A DNA stretch of 64,000 nt from an uncultured Acetatifactor sp. (GTDB lineage Bacteria > Bacillota > Clostridia > Lachnospirales > Lachnospiraceae), in the NCBI GenBank assembly GCA_947625255.1, contig CANQNT010000002.1, positions 1-64,000 of the forward strand, read 5' to 3'. The position numbers and the translations under genes were made by a program. Below the pieces are notes generated by a model. That model searched no databases and was not told the DNA's origin. It saw only the letters and a program-made list of their open reading frames with translations. Below, in pieces: positions 17,299 through 26,384 of this stretch. Position 1 is the first letter of the stretch. Each line of letters begins with the position of its first letter.

Positions 17299-18753
17299 AT
17301 GCAGGTAGAAAACGGGATTTTCGTGCAGGAAGAAGTAGAGGAGAAGCTGCGGGAGGAATGTGGCGTTCTGGGAGTTTATGATCTGGAGGGCGGCGACGTG
17401 GCGTCCACGGTTTATTATGGGCTTCTGGCACTGCAGCATCGCGGCCAGGAAAGTTGCGGCATTGCCGTGAGCGATACCGCGGGACCGAAAAGAAAGGTCT
17501 TGTCCAGCAAGGACATGGGCCTGGTCAACGAGGCGTTCACGCCGGAAAAGCTGGAGAAGCTGAAAGGGGACATCGGCGTGGGCCATGTACGGTACTCCAC
17601 CGCGGGGGCCTCTACCAGAGAAAACGCACAGCCTTTGGTTTTGAATTATGTAAAGGGGACTTTGGCCCTGGCCCACAACGGAAATCTGGTAAACGCACCG
17701 CAGCTGCGGCGGGAACTGGAATATACCGGGGCCATCTTTCAGACGACCATTGATTCGGAAGTGATCGCCTATCACATTGCCAGAGAGCGCCTTGTGTCCG
17801 CCTCCGTTGAGGAAGCGGTGGGCAGGGCCATGAATAAGCTGAAAGGAGCTTATTCCCTGGTGATCATGTCGCCCAGAAAGCTGATCGGAGCCAGAGATCC
17901 TTATGGATTTCGCCCTTTGTGTATCGGACGGAGAGAAAATGTATGGATTCTGGCCAGCGAATCCTGTGCCCTGGACACGGTAGGGGCGGAATTTGTCAGG
18001 GATGTGCTGCCGGGAGAGATCGTGACGATTTCCCCGGAAGGCGGGCTGGTTTCGGATTTGAGTCACGCGCTGCCCAGGGAACGGGAGGCGCGCTGTGTTT
18101 TTGAATATATCTATTTTGCGAGACCGGACAGTTATCTTGACGGAATGAGCGTGTATGATTCCAGGCTTTTGGCGGGAAAGTTTCTGGCCATGGATTCGCC
18201 CGTGGATGCGGATCTGGTGGTGGGAGTGCCGGAATCCGGCAATTGTGCCGCGCTGGGATATTCTCTTCAGTCCGGGATTCCCTATGGCACTGCTTTTGTG
18301 AAGAACGCTTATGTGGGCAGAACCTTTATCAAGCCGAAGCAGAAGACCCGGGAGAGCAGTGTGCAGGTGAAGCTGAATCCTATCCGGGAGGCCGTGGAGG
18401 GAAAACGCATTATTATGATCGATGACTCCATCGTACGGGGGACCACCTCCGACAGAATCGTGCATATGCTGCGGGAGGCCGGCGCCAAAGAGGTCCATAT
18501 GCGGGTCAGTTCGCCGCCTTTTCTCTGGCCCTGTTATTTCGGAACGGACGTCCCGGCCAGGGATCAGCTCCTGGCTTATAACCGTAGCGTGGAAGAGATC
18601 CGTCAGGTCATTGGTTCGGACAGCCTGGCCTATCTGCGGGAGGAGAGACTGCGGCAAATCGTGAAAAATCTGGGCATCTGCAAGGGATGCTTTACCGGGA
18701 AATATCCCATGGATCCCCCCGAAGAAGATATTCGCGGGGATTTTGAAAGCTGA
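17299..18753 (+). CDS. purF: Amidophosphoribosyltransferase
   Basis: Catalyses the first committed purine step, PRPP plus glutamine to phosphoribosylamine. 484 residues with a 20-residue propeptide before the catalytic cysteine ('REECGVLGVYD', Cys21), which would be exposed by self-cleavage. PRPP-binding motif 'IIMIDDSIVRGTTS'. The four cysteines of the 4Fe-4S type are present ('ARCVFEYIYF', 'WPCYFGTD', 'GICKGCF'), as in the Bacillus-type oxygen-sensitive enzyme. ATG 17299 is preferred over ATG 17293, which sits on the AGAAAGGG ribosome binding site. It is followed by purB after 26 bp. A paralogue without the cysteine lies at 20332. Confidence 0.95.
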   Translation: MQVENGIFVQEEVEEKLREECGVLGVYDLEGGDVASTVYYGLLALQHRGQESCGIAVSDTAGPKRKVLSSKDMGLVNEAFTPEKLEKLKGDIGVGHVRYSTAGASTRENAQPLVLNYVKGTLALAHNGNLVNAPQLRRELEYTGAIFQTTIDSEVIAYHIARERLVSASVEEAVGRAMNKLKGAYSLVIMSPRKLIGARDPYGFRPLCIGRRENVWILASESCALDTVGAEFVRDVLPGEIVTISPEGGLVSDLSHALPREREARCVFEYIYFARPDSYLDGMSVYDSRLLAGKFLAMDSPVDADLVVGVPESGNCAALGYSLQSGIPYGTAFVKNAYVGRTFIKPKQKTRESSVQVKLNPIREAVEGKRIIMIDDSIVRGTTSDRIVHMLREAGAKEVHMRVSSPPFLWPCYFGTDVPARDQLLAYNRSVEEIRQVIGSDSLAYLREERLRQIVKNLGICKGCFTGKYPMDPPEEDIRGDFES

Positions 18754-18779
18754 ATCAAAGAAAGGAAACGAGAATTCCA

Positions 18780-20231
18780 ATGAGTACAGACAGATATCAA
18801 AGCCCTCTTTCTGAGCGCTATGCCAGCAAGGAGATGCAGTATATTTTTTCACCGGATATGAAGTTCCGTACCTGGCGTAAGCTCTGGATCGCGCTGGCGG
18901 AGACGGAAAAAGAATTGGGCTTGTCCCAGAACGGGAAACCGGTCATCACTCAGGAACAGATTGACGAATTGAAGGCTCATGCGGAGGATATCAACTATGA
19001 CGTGGCCAAGGCCCGTGAGAAAGAAGTACGCCATGACGTGATGAGCCATGTGTATGCTTATGGACAGCAATGCCCCAAGGCTGCGGGGATCATTCATCTG
19101 GGAGCCACATCCTGCTATGTGGGAGACAATACGGACATTATTGTGATGACGGAAGCCTTGAAGCTGGTGAGGAAAAAGCTGGTCAACGTGATCGGCGAGC
19201 TGGCGTCCTTTGCGGATCGGTACAAGGCCCAGCCCACGTTGGCATTCACTCATTTTCAGCCGGCTCAGCCTACCACGGTGGGAAAGCGCGCCGCTCTTTG
19301 GCTGCAGGAATTCTGCCTGGATCTGGAAGATTTGGAATATGTTCTGGGAGGCATGAAGCTTCTCGGTTCCAAGGGGACCACGGGAACCCAGGCTTCGTTT
19401 CTGGAATTATTTAACGGGGATCAGGAGACCATTGACAGGATCGATCCCATGATCGCGGCAAAAATGGGCTTTGCCCAGTGCTATCCCGTATCCGGCCAGA
19501 CTTATTCCCGCAAGGTGGATACCAGAGTGGCCAATGTTCTGGCGGGTATCGCTGCCTCCGCCCACAAGATGAGCAATGATATCCGCCTGCTGCAGCATCT
19601 GAAGGAAGTGGAGGAGCCCTTTGAGAAGAGCCAGATCGGATCCTCCGCCATGGCCTATAAGCGGAATCCCATGCGAAGTGAGCGCATTGCTTCCTTATCC
19701 AGGTATGTGATGATCGATGCCCTGAATCCGGCTATTACTTCCGCAACCCAGTGGTTTGAACGCACTCTGGACGATTCCGCCAACAAGAGACTTTCCATTC
19801 CGGAAGCGTTTCTGGCCATTGACGGGGTTTTGGATCTGTGCCTGAATGTGGTGGACGGCCTGGTGGTTTATCCCAAGGTGATTGAGAAGCATCTTTTGGC
19901 GGAACTGCCTTTTATGGCTACGGAAAATATCATGATGGACGCGGTCAAGAACGGCGGAAACCGTCAGGAGCTTCATGAGCGCATCCGTGAGCTGTCCATG
20001 GAGGCCGGACGCAATGTCAAGGTGGAGGGCAAGGACAATAATCTCCTCCAGCTGATCGCCGAAGATCCCGCGTTCAATATGACATTGGAAGACTTGAACG
20101 CCGCCATGGATCCTGCCAAATACATTGGCCGCTCCAGGGAGCAGGTAGACGCGTTTTTAAGCACCGTGATCAATCCGCTGCTTCAGGCCCGTCAGGAGCT
20201 GCTGGGGGTAAAGGCGGAAATCACGGTTTAA
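18780..20231 (+). CDS. purB: Adenylosuccinate lyase
   Basis: Cleaves SAICAR to AICAR plus fumarate and adenylosuccinate to AMP plus fumarate. The 483-residue protein has the fumarase/aspartase superfamily signature 'GSSAMAYKRNPMRSE', the catalytic-region 'HLGATSCYVGDNTD' and 'TTGTQASFLELF'. The start is ATG 18780 with AAAGGAAA about 11 bp upstream. The gene lies between purF and the purF paralogue in the same direction, so all are probably co-transcribed. Length and motifs are standard; nothing unusual was seen. Confidence 0.96.
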   Translation: MSTDRYQSPLSERYASKEMQYIFSPDMKFRTWRKLWIALAETEKELGLSQNGKPVITQEQIDELKAHAEDINYDVAKAREKEVRHDVMSHVYAYGQQCPKAAGIIHLGATSCYVGDNTDIIVMTEALKLVRKKLVNVIGELASFADRYKAQPTLAFTHFQPAQPTTVGKRAALWLQEFCLDLEDLEYVLGGMKLLGSKGTTGTQASFLELFNGDQETIDRIDPMIAAKMGFAQCYPVSGQTYSRKVDTRVANVLAGIAASAHKMSNDIRLLQHLKEVEEPFEKSQIGSSAMAYKRNPMRSERIASLSRYVMIDALNPAITSATQWFERTLDDSANKRLSIPEAFLAIDGVLDLCLNVVDGLVVYPKVIEKHLLAELPFMATENIMMDAVKNGGNRQELHERIRELSMEAGRNVKVEGKDNNLLQLIAEDPAFNMTLEDLNAAMDPAKYIGRSREQVDAFLSTVINPLLQARQELLGVKAEITV

Positions 20232-20331
20232 AAGCGCAAGGCTTGCCGCGGAGGGCTTTGAGAGCGGTAAAAAACGATTATTTACAATATGCCTGGTAAC
20301 ACAGCCTCATAGAAAGGAATCAATAAAACGA

Positions 20332-21738
20332 ATGGGTGGATTTTTTGCCGTAGCGTCTAAACAAGACTGTACTTTCGATCTTTTTTTCGGAACGGATTAT
20401 CATTCTCATCTGGGAACGCGCCGGGCCGGCATGGCGCTTTATGATGCCGCCAAGGGCTTCGACCGCGCGATTCACAATATTGAAAACGCGCCGTTTCGTA
20501 CCAAATTCGACAAGGAAGTAAATGAAATGCATGGCCAGTTGGGAATAGGCTGTATTTCTGATTACGAGCCGCAGCCTTTGATTATCCGTTCCCACCACGG
20601 CACCTATGCCATTACCACGGTAGGTAAGATTAACAATACGGAAGAGATTGAAAAAGAACTGTTATCCCATGGGCGGACGCATTTTCTGGAAATGAGCGGC
20701 GGCGATATCAACGCCACCGAGCTTGTAGCCTCCCTGGTCAACCAGCAGGACAATCTGGTGGAGGGCATCCGTTATGCCCAGGAGATGATCGACGGGTCCA
20801 TGACGATCCTGATTCTGACATCCAGGGGAATTTATGCCGCGCGCGACCGTCTGGGCCGTACACCCGTGGTCATCGGGAAAAAGGAAGATGCTTACTGTGC
20901 TTCCTTTGAAAGCTTTGCCTATCTGAATCTGGGTTATACGGACGCGCGGGAGTTGGGCCCCGGTGAAATCGTGGTGATCACTCCCGATGGGATCCACACG
21001 TTGGCAGCGCCCGGTAAAAAGATGAAAATCTGCACGTTCCTCTGGGTTTATTATGGATATCCGTCCTCCTCCTATGAGGGAATCAGCGTGGAGCAGATGC
21101 GCTATAACTGCGGCGCCAATCTGGCGGAACGGGACAATGTGCGGCCTGATATCGTGGCGGGCGTGCCGGATTCCGGAACGGCCCATGCCATTGGATACGC
21201 CAATCGGTCCGGCATTCCCTTTTCCAGACCCTTTATCAAGTACACTCCTACCTGGCCCAGATCGTTCATGCCCACCATACAGACGAAACGAAACCTGATC
21301 GCCAAGATGAAGCTGATTCCGGTGCATGATCTGATTCAAAATAAGAGCCTGCTGCTGATTGATGATTCCATCGTCCGTGGCACACAGCTTCGCGAGACCA
21401 CGGAATTTCTTTATCAGAGCGGCGCAAAGGAGGTTCATATCCGTCCTGCCTGCCCGCCTCTGCTTTTCGGGTGCAAGTTTTTAAATTTCTCCCGTTCTAC
21501 TTCGGAAATGGAGCTGATCGCCAGGAGAGTGTTAAAAGAGATCGAGCAGGAAGGCAGGACCATTGACCTGGCGGCCTATGTGGATCCCGATACTCCGGAA
21601 TATGAGGGTATGGTGCAGAGGATAGGCAAGAAGCTGAACTTTACTTCGCTGCGCTACAACAGGCTGGATGATATGATCAAATCCGTGGGTATCGACAAGG
21701 AGTGTCTTTGCACCTATTGCTGGGATGGTAGAGAATAG
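20332..21738 (+). CDS. PurF paralogue lacking the catalytic cysteine
   Basis: A 468-residue class II amidotransferase/phosphoribosyltransferase protein. The N-terminus reads 'MGGFFAVASKQD', with glycine where active PurF has the nucleophilic Cys (MCGIxG), and no propeptide. The PRPP loop is intact ('LLLIDDSIVRGTQ'), and the four cysteines matching the PurF iron-sulphur cluster are kept ('KICTFLWVYYG', 'LLFGCKFLNFS', 'ECLCTYCW'). It should therefore bind PRPP but cannot hydrolyse glutamine by the usual mechanism. It may use ammonia, another amine, or be regulatory (inference). The start is ATG 20332 with AAAGGAA. It ends the purC-purF-purB run and is followed by a good terminator. Similar Cys-less paralogues are, as I recall, found in other Clostridia. 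Confidence 0.85.
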   Translation: MGGFFAVASKQDCTFDLFFGTDYHSHLGTRRAGMALYDAAKGFDRAIHNIENAPFRTKFDKEVNEMHGQLGIGCISDYEPQPLIIRSHHGTYAITTVGKINNTEEIEKELLSHGRTHFLEMSGGDINATELVASLVNQQDNLVEGIRYAQEMIDGSMTILILTSRGIYAARDRLGRTPVVIGKKEDAYCASFESFAYLNLGYTDARELGPGEIVVITPDGIHTLAAPGKKMKICTFLWVYYGYPSSSYEGISVEQMRYNCGANLAERDNVRPDIVAGVPDSGTAHAIGYANRSGIPFSRPFIKYTPTWPRSFMPTIQTKRNLIAKMKLIPVHDLIQNKSLLLIDDSIVRGTQLRETTEFLYQSGAKEVHIRPACPPLLFGCKFLNFSRSTSEMELIARRVLKEIEQEGRTIDLAAYVDPDTPEYEGMVQRIGKKLNFTSLRYNRLDDMIKSVGIDKECLCTYCWDGRE

Positions 21739-21766
21739 AAAAGACCGGATGGAATGTGAATGCAAA

Positions 21767-21796
21767 GGGGCACGGCTGTGGGCCGTGTCCTTTTTT
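21767..21796 (+). terminator. Terminator of the purC-F-B-F' group
   Basis: GGGGCACGGC-TGTGG-GCCGTGTCC followed by six T residues; 28 bp after the stop codon. Confidence 0.85.
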
Positions 21797-21926
21797 CGCT
21801 CTTGGGGACAAGGCTTGTGTTTTTCATTCCCATAACAGCGGAATGTCCGGTGACGCATATGGCTGTTTTTTTCCTGGCCCTCCCGCCGCATAATTACAAT
21901 TTATCATATCTATAAAATATATTGAT

Positions 21927-21955
21927 TTTACTTATGAAATCATTTGCTGTATAAT
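21927..21955 (+). promoter_or_regulatory. purA promoter
   Basis: TTTACT (21927-21932), 17-bp spacer, TATAAT (21950-21955) in a very AT-rich stretch, 106 bp before the purA start. Confidence 0.55.
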
Positions 21956-22061
21956 ACGTCGTGGATGTGGAGGGAATACTGATCCCGTCTAAACAGAGAT
22001 TTTAAATGGAAATGAAAATGAAGCGGCGATTCGTTTTTGCGCGCGAAGAATGGAGGAAACC

Positions 22062-23351
22062 ATGGTTAAAGCAGTAGTAGGTGCCAATTGGGGCGATGAG
22101 GGAAAAGGGAAGATCACGGATATGATGGCGGAAACGGCGGATATTGTCATTCGTTTTCAGGGCGGAGCCAACGCCGGGCACACCATCGTGAATAATTATG
22201 GAAAGTTCGCGCTTCACACCCTGCCGTCCGGCGTGTTTTACAGCCACACTTGCAATGTCATTGGCAACGGAGTTGCTCTGAATATTCCGATTTTGATGGA
22301 AGAGTTGAAATCCCTTGTGGACAGAGGGGTGCCCATGCCCCGTCTTCTGGTGTCCGATCGGGCCCAGATCGTGATGCCTTACCATATTTTATTTGATCAA
22401 TACGAAGAGGAGCGTTTGGCCGGGAAATCTTTCGGTTCCACCAAGTCCGGTATTGCGCCCTTTTATTCCGATAAGTATGCGAAAATCGGCTTTCAGGTCA
22501 GTGAACTGTTTGACGAGGAATTGCTGCGGGAGAAGATTGAGCGTGTCAGCGTGACCAAAAACGTGCTGTTAGAGCATTTGTATCATAAGCCCCTGATTGA
22601 TACGGCCGCGCTTCTGGAAACAATGCATGAATATCGTGATATGATCGCGCCTTATGTCTGCGACGTGTCCGCTTTTCTGGACAAGGCGCTCAAAGAAGGC
22701 AAGACGATTTTGCTGGAGGGGCAGCTGGGCACCCTTAAGGATCCTGATCACGGCATTTATCCTATGGTGACCTCTTCCTCTACGCTGGCGGCTTTCGGAG
22801 CCATTGGCGCGGGACTTCCTCCTTATGAGATCAAGCAGATCGTCACGGTGTGTAAGGCGTATTCTTCCGCGGTGGGAGCGGGTGCTTTCGTATCGGAGAT
22901 ATTCGGGGACGAGGCGCAGGAGCTCCGCAGCCGTGGCGGTGACGGGGGCGAATACGGGGCGACTACAGGCAGACCCAGGCGTATGGGCTGGTTCGATTGT
23001 GTAGCATCCAAATACGGCTGCCGCCTGCAGGGAACCACGGACGTGGCTTTTACCGTGTTGGATGTATTGGGATATCTGGATGAAATTCCCGTGTGTGTGG
23101 GTTATGAGATCGATGGAGAGGTGACCACGGACTTCCCCGTGACGGCCAGGCTGGAAAAGGCCAGGCCCGTATTAAAAATGCTGCCTGGTTGGAAGACGGA
23201 GATCCGGGGCATCAGGAAATTCGAGGATCTGCCGGAGAATTGCCGCCACTATGTTGAATTTATCGAAAGCCAGATCGGCTACCCGATCACGATGGTCAGT
23301 AACGGGCCCGGCAGAAGCGATATCATTTACCGCCAGAGTCCGTTGAAATAG
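22062..23351 (+). CDS. purA: Adenylosuccinate synthetase
   Basis: Forms adenylosuccinate from IMP, aspartate and GTP, the first step of the AMP branch. The 429-residue protein carries the GTP-binding start 'VVGANWGDEGKGKITDMM', 'GGANAGHTIV' with the catalytic His, 'IGNGVALNIPILMEEL' and 'YGATTGRPRRMGWFD'. ATG 22062 is chosen with GGAGG 5 bp upstream; ATG 22050 overlaps that site. Unlike the other pur genes it has its own promoter and stands after a terminator. Confidence 0.95.
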   Translation: MVKAVVGANWGDEGKGKITDMMAETADIVIRFQGGANAGHTIVNNYGKFALHTLPSGVFYSHTCNVIGNGVALNIPILMEELKSLVDRGVPMPRLLVSDRAQIVMPYHILFDQYEEERLAGKSFGSTKSGIAPFYSDKYAKIGFQVSELFDEELLREKIERVSVTKNVLLEHLYHKPLIDTAALLETMHEYRDMIAPYVCDVSAFLDKALKEGKTILLEGQLGTLKDPDHGIYPMVTSSSTLAAFGAIGAGLPPYEIKQIVTVCKAYSSAVGAGAFVSEIFGDEAQELRSRGGDGGEYGATTGRPRRMGWFDCVASKYGCRLQGTTDVAFTVLDVLGYLDEIPVCVGYEIDGEVTTDFPVTARLEKARPVLKMLPGWKTEIRGIRKFEDLPENCRHYVEFIESQIGYPITMVSNGPGRSDIIYRQSPLK

Positions 23352-23454
23352 GCAGTGAGGGTTTGCGCCGGCAAGGCGCCGGGGTAAGGGTGTCCGTCCG
23401 CTGTGTGATCAGGTGGATGCCGTCGGATTCTGATTGTGTCAAGGGGGTGGTGAT

Positions 23455-24342
23455 GTGATCAGCAATTTGGAGTATTATAAGGTTTTTTTCTATGTGGCCA
23501 GGGCCGGAAGCGTGACGCGGGCCGCCAGTGAGCTTGCCATTTCCCAGCCTGCCGTGAGCCAGGCGATCAAGCAGCTGGAGCGCCAGCTGGGTGTTGACTT
23601 GTTTTTGCGGGCTTCCCGGGGCGTGACCCTGACCCAGGAGGGAAAAGTATTATTTTCCTATGTGGAAAAGGGCTATGAACAGCTGGAGCTGGGCGTACAG
23701 AAAGTGCGTCAGATGATGAATCTGGAGCTTGGAGAAGTGCGTATCGGGGCCAGCGACATGACCTTGCAGTTTTACTTGCTGCCTTATTTGGAACGTTTCC
23801 ATGAAAAATATCCGGAGATCAAAGTCATTGTGAGCAACGCGCCTACGCCGGAGACCTTGGGTTTCCTGGAGAATGGCTTGATAGATTTTGGCGTGGTCAG
23901 CTCGCCCTTTGACGTGCCTGCGGGCGTGGAATCCGTGCCGGTAAGGCAGATTGAGGATATTTTCGTGGCAGGCAGAAGGTTCCTTCCGTTAAAAAATCAT
24001 ATGGTGGATCTGCGGGAACTGGACCGGCTGCCTATGATTTTCCTGGAAAAAAACACCAGCACCAGAAGCTACATGGACGGTTACTTAAGTAAAAACGGTG
24101 TTGTGATCCGGCCGGAATTCGAACTGGCGACCAGTGATATGATCGTTCAGTTCGCGCTCCGCAACCTGGGCGTGGGCTGCGTGGTGCGGGATTTTGCCCA
24201 GAGGGAACTGGATTCCGGAAAGTTGTTTGAGCTGCGCCTGAATACAATCATCCCCAAGCGAAATATTTGTGTGGTGCGGAATACCAAGACGCCTTTGTCC
24301 CGGGCGGCTTCCTGCCTGATGGAGATCATGGAGACGGTGTAG
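23455..24342 (+). CDS. LysR-family transcriptional regulator
   Basis: A 295-residue LysR regulator. The N-terminal winged helix-turn-helix reads 'FFYVARAGSVTRAASELAIS' and 'QPAVSQAIKQLERQLG'. The C-terminal part is a substrate-binding-like effector domain ('IGASDMTLQFYLLPYLERFH', 'GLIDFGVVSSPFD'). The start is GTG 23455, preceded by AAGGGGGTGG. It stands between purA and a HAD phosphatase, all on the plus strand; the target genes and effector cannot be read from the sequence. The effector domain resembles CysB/CbbR-type folds in general only. Confidence 0.92.
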   Translation: MISNLEYYKVFFYVARAGSVTRAASELAISQPAVSQAIKQLERQLGVDLFLRASRGVTLTQEGKVLFSYVEKGYEQLELGVQKVRQMMNLELGEVRIGASDMTLQFYLLPYLERFHEKYPEIKVIVSNAPTPETLGFLENGLIDFGVVSSPFDVPAGVESVPVRQIEDIFVAGRRFLPLKNHMVDLRELDRLPMIFLEKNTSTRSYMDGYLSKNGVVIRPEFELATSDMIVQFALRNLGVGCVVRDFAQRELDSGKLFELRLNTIIPKRNICVVRNTKTPLSRAASCLMEIMETV

Positions 24343-24443
24343 GCGGGGACCTCTGACGGAGAAGAAGGCGGGGAATCTCCTGGTGCGGAAAAGCATGGCT
24401 TGGGAAGAAAATCACGGCTTGGAAAGAAAGGAATGGCGGGAAA

Positions 24444-25046
24444 ATGGTTCGAAACATTGTTTTTGATATCGGGAATGTGCTCAGTGATTTTCGGTGGAAA
24501 GGTTTTCTGATGGACCAGGGCTTTTCCGAGGAAATGGCTCTGAGGATCGGCCGGGCCAGCACGATGCACCCCTATTGGAATGAAATCGACCGGGGCGTGT
24601 GGAGTGAAAAACAATTGCTGGACGCCTTTGTCAGCAATGATCCGGAAATTGAGCGGGAAATTCGCAGTGCCTTTGCAAATACGCATGGAATTGTGACTCC
24701 CAGGGCTTACGCGATTCCATGGATCAAGGAGTTGAAAAGCAAAGGGTATGGCGTCTATTATCTTTCCAATTTCTCCGAAAAGGCGGAGCGGGAATGCAGT
24801 GACGCCCTGGCGTTTATTCCGTATACGGACGGGGGAATCCTTTCTTACAGGGAGAAAATCACGAAGCCGGATCCGGCAATTTACGAGCTGTTGCTGACGA
24901 GGTACGCTTTGAAAGCGGAAGAATGTGTTTTCCTGGACGACACTTTGCGGAATGTGCAGGGGGCCGAGGCCGTGGGAATGCGGGGCATTTGCTTCCGGAC
25001 CAAGGAGCAGGCACAGGAAGAATTAAAAAAGATGTGCGAGGAGTGA
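24444..25046 (+). CDS. HAD-superfamily hydrolase (YihX-like)
   Basis: A 200-residue HAD-IA hydrolase, probably a phosphatase on a small phosphorylated metabolite. Motif I is 'IVFDIGNVLSDF' (nucleophile Asp; the +2 acid is Gly, as in YihX/sEH-type members), motif II 'VYYLSNFS', motif III Lys in 'KITKPDPAIYELL' and motif IV 'CVFLDDTLRNVQGAEAVGM'. ATG 24444 is preceded by AAAGGAATGG. The 3' end is unusual: the TGA stop lies in the loop of a perfect 11-bp hairpin that serves as terminator for the convergent gene. The substrate is unknown. Confidence 0.88.
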   Translation: MVRNIVFDIGNVLSDFRWKGFLMDQGFSEEMALRIGRASTMHPYWNEIDRGVWSEKQLLDAFVSNDPEIEREIRSAFANTHGIVTPRAYAIPWIKELKSKGYGVYYLSNFSEKAERECSDALAFIPYTDGGILSYREKITKPDPAIYELLLTRYALKAEECVFLDDTLRNVQGAEAVGMRGICFRTKEQAQEELKKMCEE

Positions 25047-25058
25047 GCCTCGCACATC
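25021..25058 (-). terminator. Terminator of the convergent membrane-protein gene
   Basis: GATGTGCGAGG (25031-25041), loop AGTGAG, CCTCGCACATC (25048-25058): a perfect 11-bp stem. Read on the minus strand it is followed by TTTTTTAATT. It overlaps the last codons and stop (25044-25046) of the HAD gene; on the plus strand there is no T-run. Confidence 0.85.
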
Positions 25059-25083
25059 AGTGCGGAAAAAGGGCTGGATTTGG

Positions 25084-25401
25084 TTATGTTTGATTTTCTT
25101 CCTGGGCTTCGGTTTCCTGCGGAACGATCTGGTTCTTGTCCGGCAGTTCATAATCCGCGATGGTGTGTTTTTGCGTCAGCTTCCCATACATCCAGATGTA
25201 GACCCAGGAAAGCAGCGGGATGGTGAAAGTGCCGATGAGACTGGCACGGAACAAAACGTGGGAAACGGTATTGTCAAAGAGCGCGGTGATCAGGGTCGAC
25301 AGATAGAGCAGCACCAACAATACGACTGCGGCCATGGCAACGAGCTGCTTTGAAGTCTTCTTTTTACGGGGGGCGGTTGTGCCGGATTTCTTTTGCGTCA
25401 T
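25084..25401 (-). CDS. Small two-helix membrane protein
   Basis: Not recognised. 105 residues: a basic N-terminus ('KKSGTTAPRKKKTSK'), two hydrophobic segments (about 21-43 and 55-75), and an acidic Glu/Gln tail ending 'EAQEENQT'. ATG 25401 is chosen because AAAGGAGAAA lies just upstream on the minus strand; an upstream in-frame ATG would add a basic stretch without a ribosome binding site. It faces the HAD gene and shares its 3' hairpin. No operon partner is seen. Confidence 0.75.
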   Translation of the reverse strand: MTQKKSGTTAPRKKKTSKQLVAMAAVVLLVLLYLSTLITALFDNTVSHVLFRASLIGTFTIPLLSWVYIWMYGKLTQKHTIADYELPDKNQIVPQETEAQEENQT

Positions 25402-25841
25402 TTTATTTCTCCTTTTGTAATGGAAACCATAACTTTTTGTCCGTTTATTCTCTCTTACTTTATCATACTTCCCGGCCTGTTTCAAGGTGTAACTATTTTA
25501 CTGAAGGGCCCGGAAATCATCGCGTCAAAAGCCCCGGCGACAGCCTCTTGCTGTGCCGGGGTTTGTAAAAGGGGAGGATTTAAGTAATATTTTTATCCTT
25601 TGTAGGATCAAAGGAGGGGGTCCAATGATAGTTTTAGTATGCCCTGTAATTTCATTTATATACCAATTCTTTTAAAATGTCATAAGAATTTTTAAAGAAA
25701 TATTAAAAAAAATTCATTGCTTTCACTCTTGTGTTCCGATTCAATCTGTTATATACTATGCAATAGCAAAAAGAAAGCCGTTTTGTGATTTCGGATAAAG
25801 ATAGATATAGATGATATAGATTAGATAAGGAAGGTTTAAGA
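25402..25841. other. Intergenic region with GC hairpin
   Basis: No gene is supported in these 440 bp. A strong hairpin at 25532-25561 (CCCCGGC...GCCGGGG with inner CAGC/GCTG) has TTTG on its right and CAAAAG on its left, so it could terminate in either direction weakly. A possible sigma-A promoter for the SEC-C gene is TTGTGT (25729-25734), 17 bp, TATACT (25752-25757). Confidence 0.45.
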
Positions 25842-26342
25842 ATGGCGTTACTGGAACAATGGAGAGCGATGGCGTATGATGAGAAAGCCGGCAGAGAGTC
25901 GCTCAATCGTTTTTGGAAAGCTTATTTTCAGGAAGAAAAGAATATTTACGCACAGCTCTTGAAAAATCCGGACGAAGTGGTTCGAGGAACGGTGAAAGAA
26001 CTGGCGGATCGCTATGATGTGACCGTTATGACAATGACGGGATTTCTGGACGGGATCAATGACAGCCTGGTGGAAAAGAACCCGATCGAAGAGTTAGAAG
26101 AGGATACAGTGGTAAATCTTGGCTTCGATAAGGCGCTTCTGTATAAGAACATGGTGGCCGCAGAGGCGGACTGGCTGTACAATCTGGAGGAATGGCAGGA
26201 TATTTTTGACGAGGAGACACGGAAGGCCCTTTATAAGGAACAAAAGTCATCCACCACGATTACGAAGGGGGAGAAGATTTATCCCAACGATCCCTGCCCG
26301 TGCGGAAGCGGTAAAAAATATAAGAAATGCTGCGGCCGCTGA
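25842..26342 (+). CDS. SEC-C zinc-motif protein
   Basis: A 166-residue protein of unknown cellular role. The C-terminus '[20 protein letters not shown]' is a complete SEC-C motif (C-x-C-x8-C-C), the zinc-binding tail also found on SecA. The first 130 residues are helical and acidic and have no family I can name. The start is ATG 25842 with AAGGAAGG upstream. It is followed after 42 bp by the LCP gene in the same direction. Confidence 0.88.
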   Translation: MALLEQWRAMAYDEKAGRESLNRFWKAYFQEEKNIYAQLLKNPDEVVRGTVKELADRYDVTVMTMTGFLDGINDSLVEKNPIEELEEDTVVNLGFDKALLYKNMVAAEADWLYNLEEWQDIFDEETRKALYKEQKSSTTITKGEKIYPNDPCPCGSGKKYKKCCGR

Positions 26343-26384
26343 TTTCCCGGACGTGTATTTTATGGAAATCGGAAGGATGATGAG

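Larger units (their letters stand above)
21739..22061. other. Intergenic region between purF paralogue and purA
   Basis: It contains the terminator of the upstream pur genes and an AT-rich purA promoter region, annotated separately. Nothing else was seen. Confidence 0.6.

Noticed and set aside
17161..18852. Minus-strand frame of 563 codons opposite purF
   Set aside because: purF on the plus strand has all catalytic and Fe-S residues; the antisense frame has no recognisable domain.
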